From assembly GCF_900106955.1 (NCBI RefSeq), contig NZ_FNNI01000004.1:62001-126000 (forward strand): DNA of 64,000 bases, written 5' to 3'. The notes below the pieces were generated by a model. The model made no database searches and was not told the DNA's origin. It saw only the letters and a program-made list of their open reading frames with translations. Position numbers and translations under genes: made by a program. This stretch comes from Aidingimonas halophila. GTDB lineage: Bacteria; Pseudomonadota; Gammaproteobacteria; Pseudomonadales; Halomonadaceae. Positions 63,616-64,000 of the stretch are shown here, piece by piece (the first letter of the stretch is position 1; each line of letters starts with the position of its first letter).

Positions 63616-64000
63616 ATGACGATCACGATTGATCCCCAGCGACTTTGGGAGAGTTTGATGGCCATGGCGGAGATCGGCCCCACCGAAAATGGTGGCAGTT
63701 GTCGCCTGGCCTTGACCGATGAGGATGCTGCCGGGCGTCGCCTGTTCATGGAGTGGTGTGAAGCGCTGGGATGCACGGTGCGCATCGACCGAATCGGCAA
63801 TATGTTCGTTCGTCGGCTCGGACGTCAGAACGATCTGGACCCGGTGGGTATCGGAAGTCATCTTGATACCCAGCCCAAGGGCGGGCGCTTCGACGGTGTA
63901 TTGGGCGTGCTGGCCGGACTGGAAATCTTTCGCACCCTGCAGGACCAGCGCATCGTCACTGAGCGACCCCTTGAGTTGGTGGTCTGGACCAATGAGGAGG
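63616..64000 (+). CDS. Zn-dependent amidohydrolase/carbamoylase (M20 family), 3' end beyond window
   Basis: Partial gene with its N-terminal about 128 residues in view. Seen: ITIDPQRLWESLMAMAEIGPTENGG at the N-terminus, DAAGRRLFMEWCEALGCTVRIDRIGNMF, GIGSHLDTQPKGGRFDGVLGVLAGLE holding a metal-binding His and Asp, and LELVVWTNEE at the edge with the next Glu. This is the allantoate amidohydrolase / N-carbamoyl-L-amino acid or beta-ureidopropionase group. The ATG at 63616 has GGGAG about 9 bases upstream; an ATG at 63610 is too close to it. In this setting it could cleave N-carbamoylputrescine or beta-ureidopropionate. Confidence 0.85.
   Translation, partial: MTITIDPQRLWESLMAMAEIGPTENGGSCRLALTDEDAAGRRLFMEWCEALGCTVRIDRIGNMFVRRLGRQNDLDPVGIGSHLDTQPKGGRFDGVLGVLAGLEIFRTLQDQRIVTERPLELVVWTNEE

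Noticed and set aside
1-64000. tRNA genes, CRISPR arrays, insertion sequences, prophage
   Set aside because: No cloverleaf-like sequence, regularly spaced repeats, transposase or phage protein was seen in reading both strands; small RNAs cannot be excluded by eye.

Overview
The window is chromosomal DNA of a GC-rich, catabolically versatile gammaproteobacterium. The gene set (a BCCT betaine-type transporter, a DUF1127 protein, norspermidine synthesis, many polyol and inositol catabolic genes) and the codon use fit Halomonas or a relative (Halomonadaceae). This is inferred from gene content, since there is no rRNA or other marker gene in view. I see no tRNA, rRNA, CRISPR array, insertion sequence or phage gene. 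Coding density is high; the only gene-free stretch over 300 bp is 32690-33234.

Region 1 (1-11.9 kb) is a lanthanide/PQQ alcohol-oxidation island. It holds a XoxF-type PQQ dehydrogenase whose active site carries the extra Asp of lanthanide enzymes, its cytochrome c (xoxG-like) and XoxJ-like periplasmic protein, and a coiled-coil exported protein. A four-gene module resembling pedA1-A2-B-C / lut follows (binding protein, beta-propeller, ABC ATPase, ABC permease), implicated in lanthanide acquisition in other bacteria. On the opposite strand are a second small cytochrome c, a Cys-rich exported protein and a NitT/TauT-type ABC transporter of unknown cargo.

Region 2 (12.0-26.7 kb) is a hexitol/pentitol operon. 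A SorC-family regulator precedes an ABC transporter (smoEFGK/mtlEFGK type), a HAD phosphatase, sorbitol dehydrogenase SmoS, a PfkB sugar kinase, a GatZ-family protein, a second SDR, a P-loop kinase, a mannitol/arabinitol dehydrogenase, xylulokinase and transaldolase. Together they can turn sorbitol, mannitol, galactitol and arabinitol into fructose-6-P and xylulose-5-P.

Region 3 (26.7-35.6 kb) is mixed: a flavin-dependent oxidoreductase, BCCT transporter, a 55-residue membrane protein, a hydroxyacid dehydrogenase, a PhzF protein, an extensin-like protein, a DUF1127 protein, and the carboxynorspermidine dehydrogenase/decarboxylase pair.

Region 4 (35.7-58.3 kb) is the most unusual. Two paralogous membrane di-iron hydroxylases flank a ferredoxin reductase and a Rieske ferredoxin. 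This matches the mocD/mocE/mocF O-demethylation system of rhizopine catabolism, but with a doubled oxygenase. A LacI regulator follows, then a complete myo-inositol pathway (iolG, A, E, D, a fused iolC-DUF2090, B), two inositol/rhizopine-type binding proteins, one ABC transporter, three Gfo/Idh/MocA dehydrogenases, an SDR, a PhyH-type dioxygenase and an RpiR/IolR regulator with two candidate operators. I read it as a pathway for substituted (O-methyl and perhaps amino) inositols feeding ordinary inositol catabolism.

Region 5 (58.4-64 kb) carries a CobW-type GTPase, agmatine deiminase, an NhaC-type antiporter, a class III aminotransferase and the start of an M20-type amidohydrolase/carbamoylase. 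This suggests agmatine/polyamine or carbamoyl-amine catabolism.
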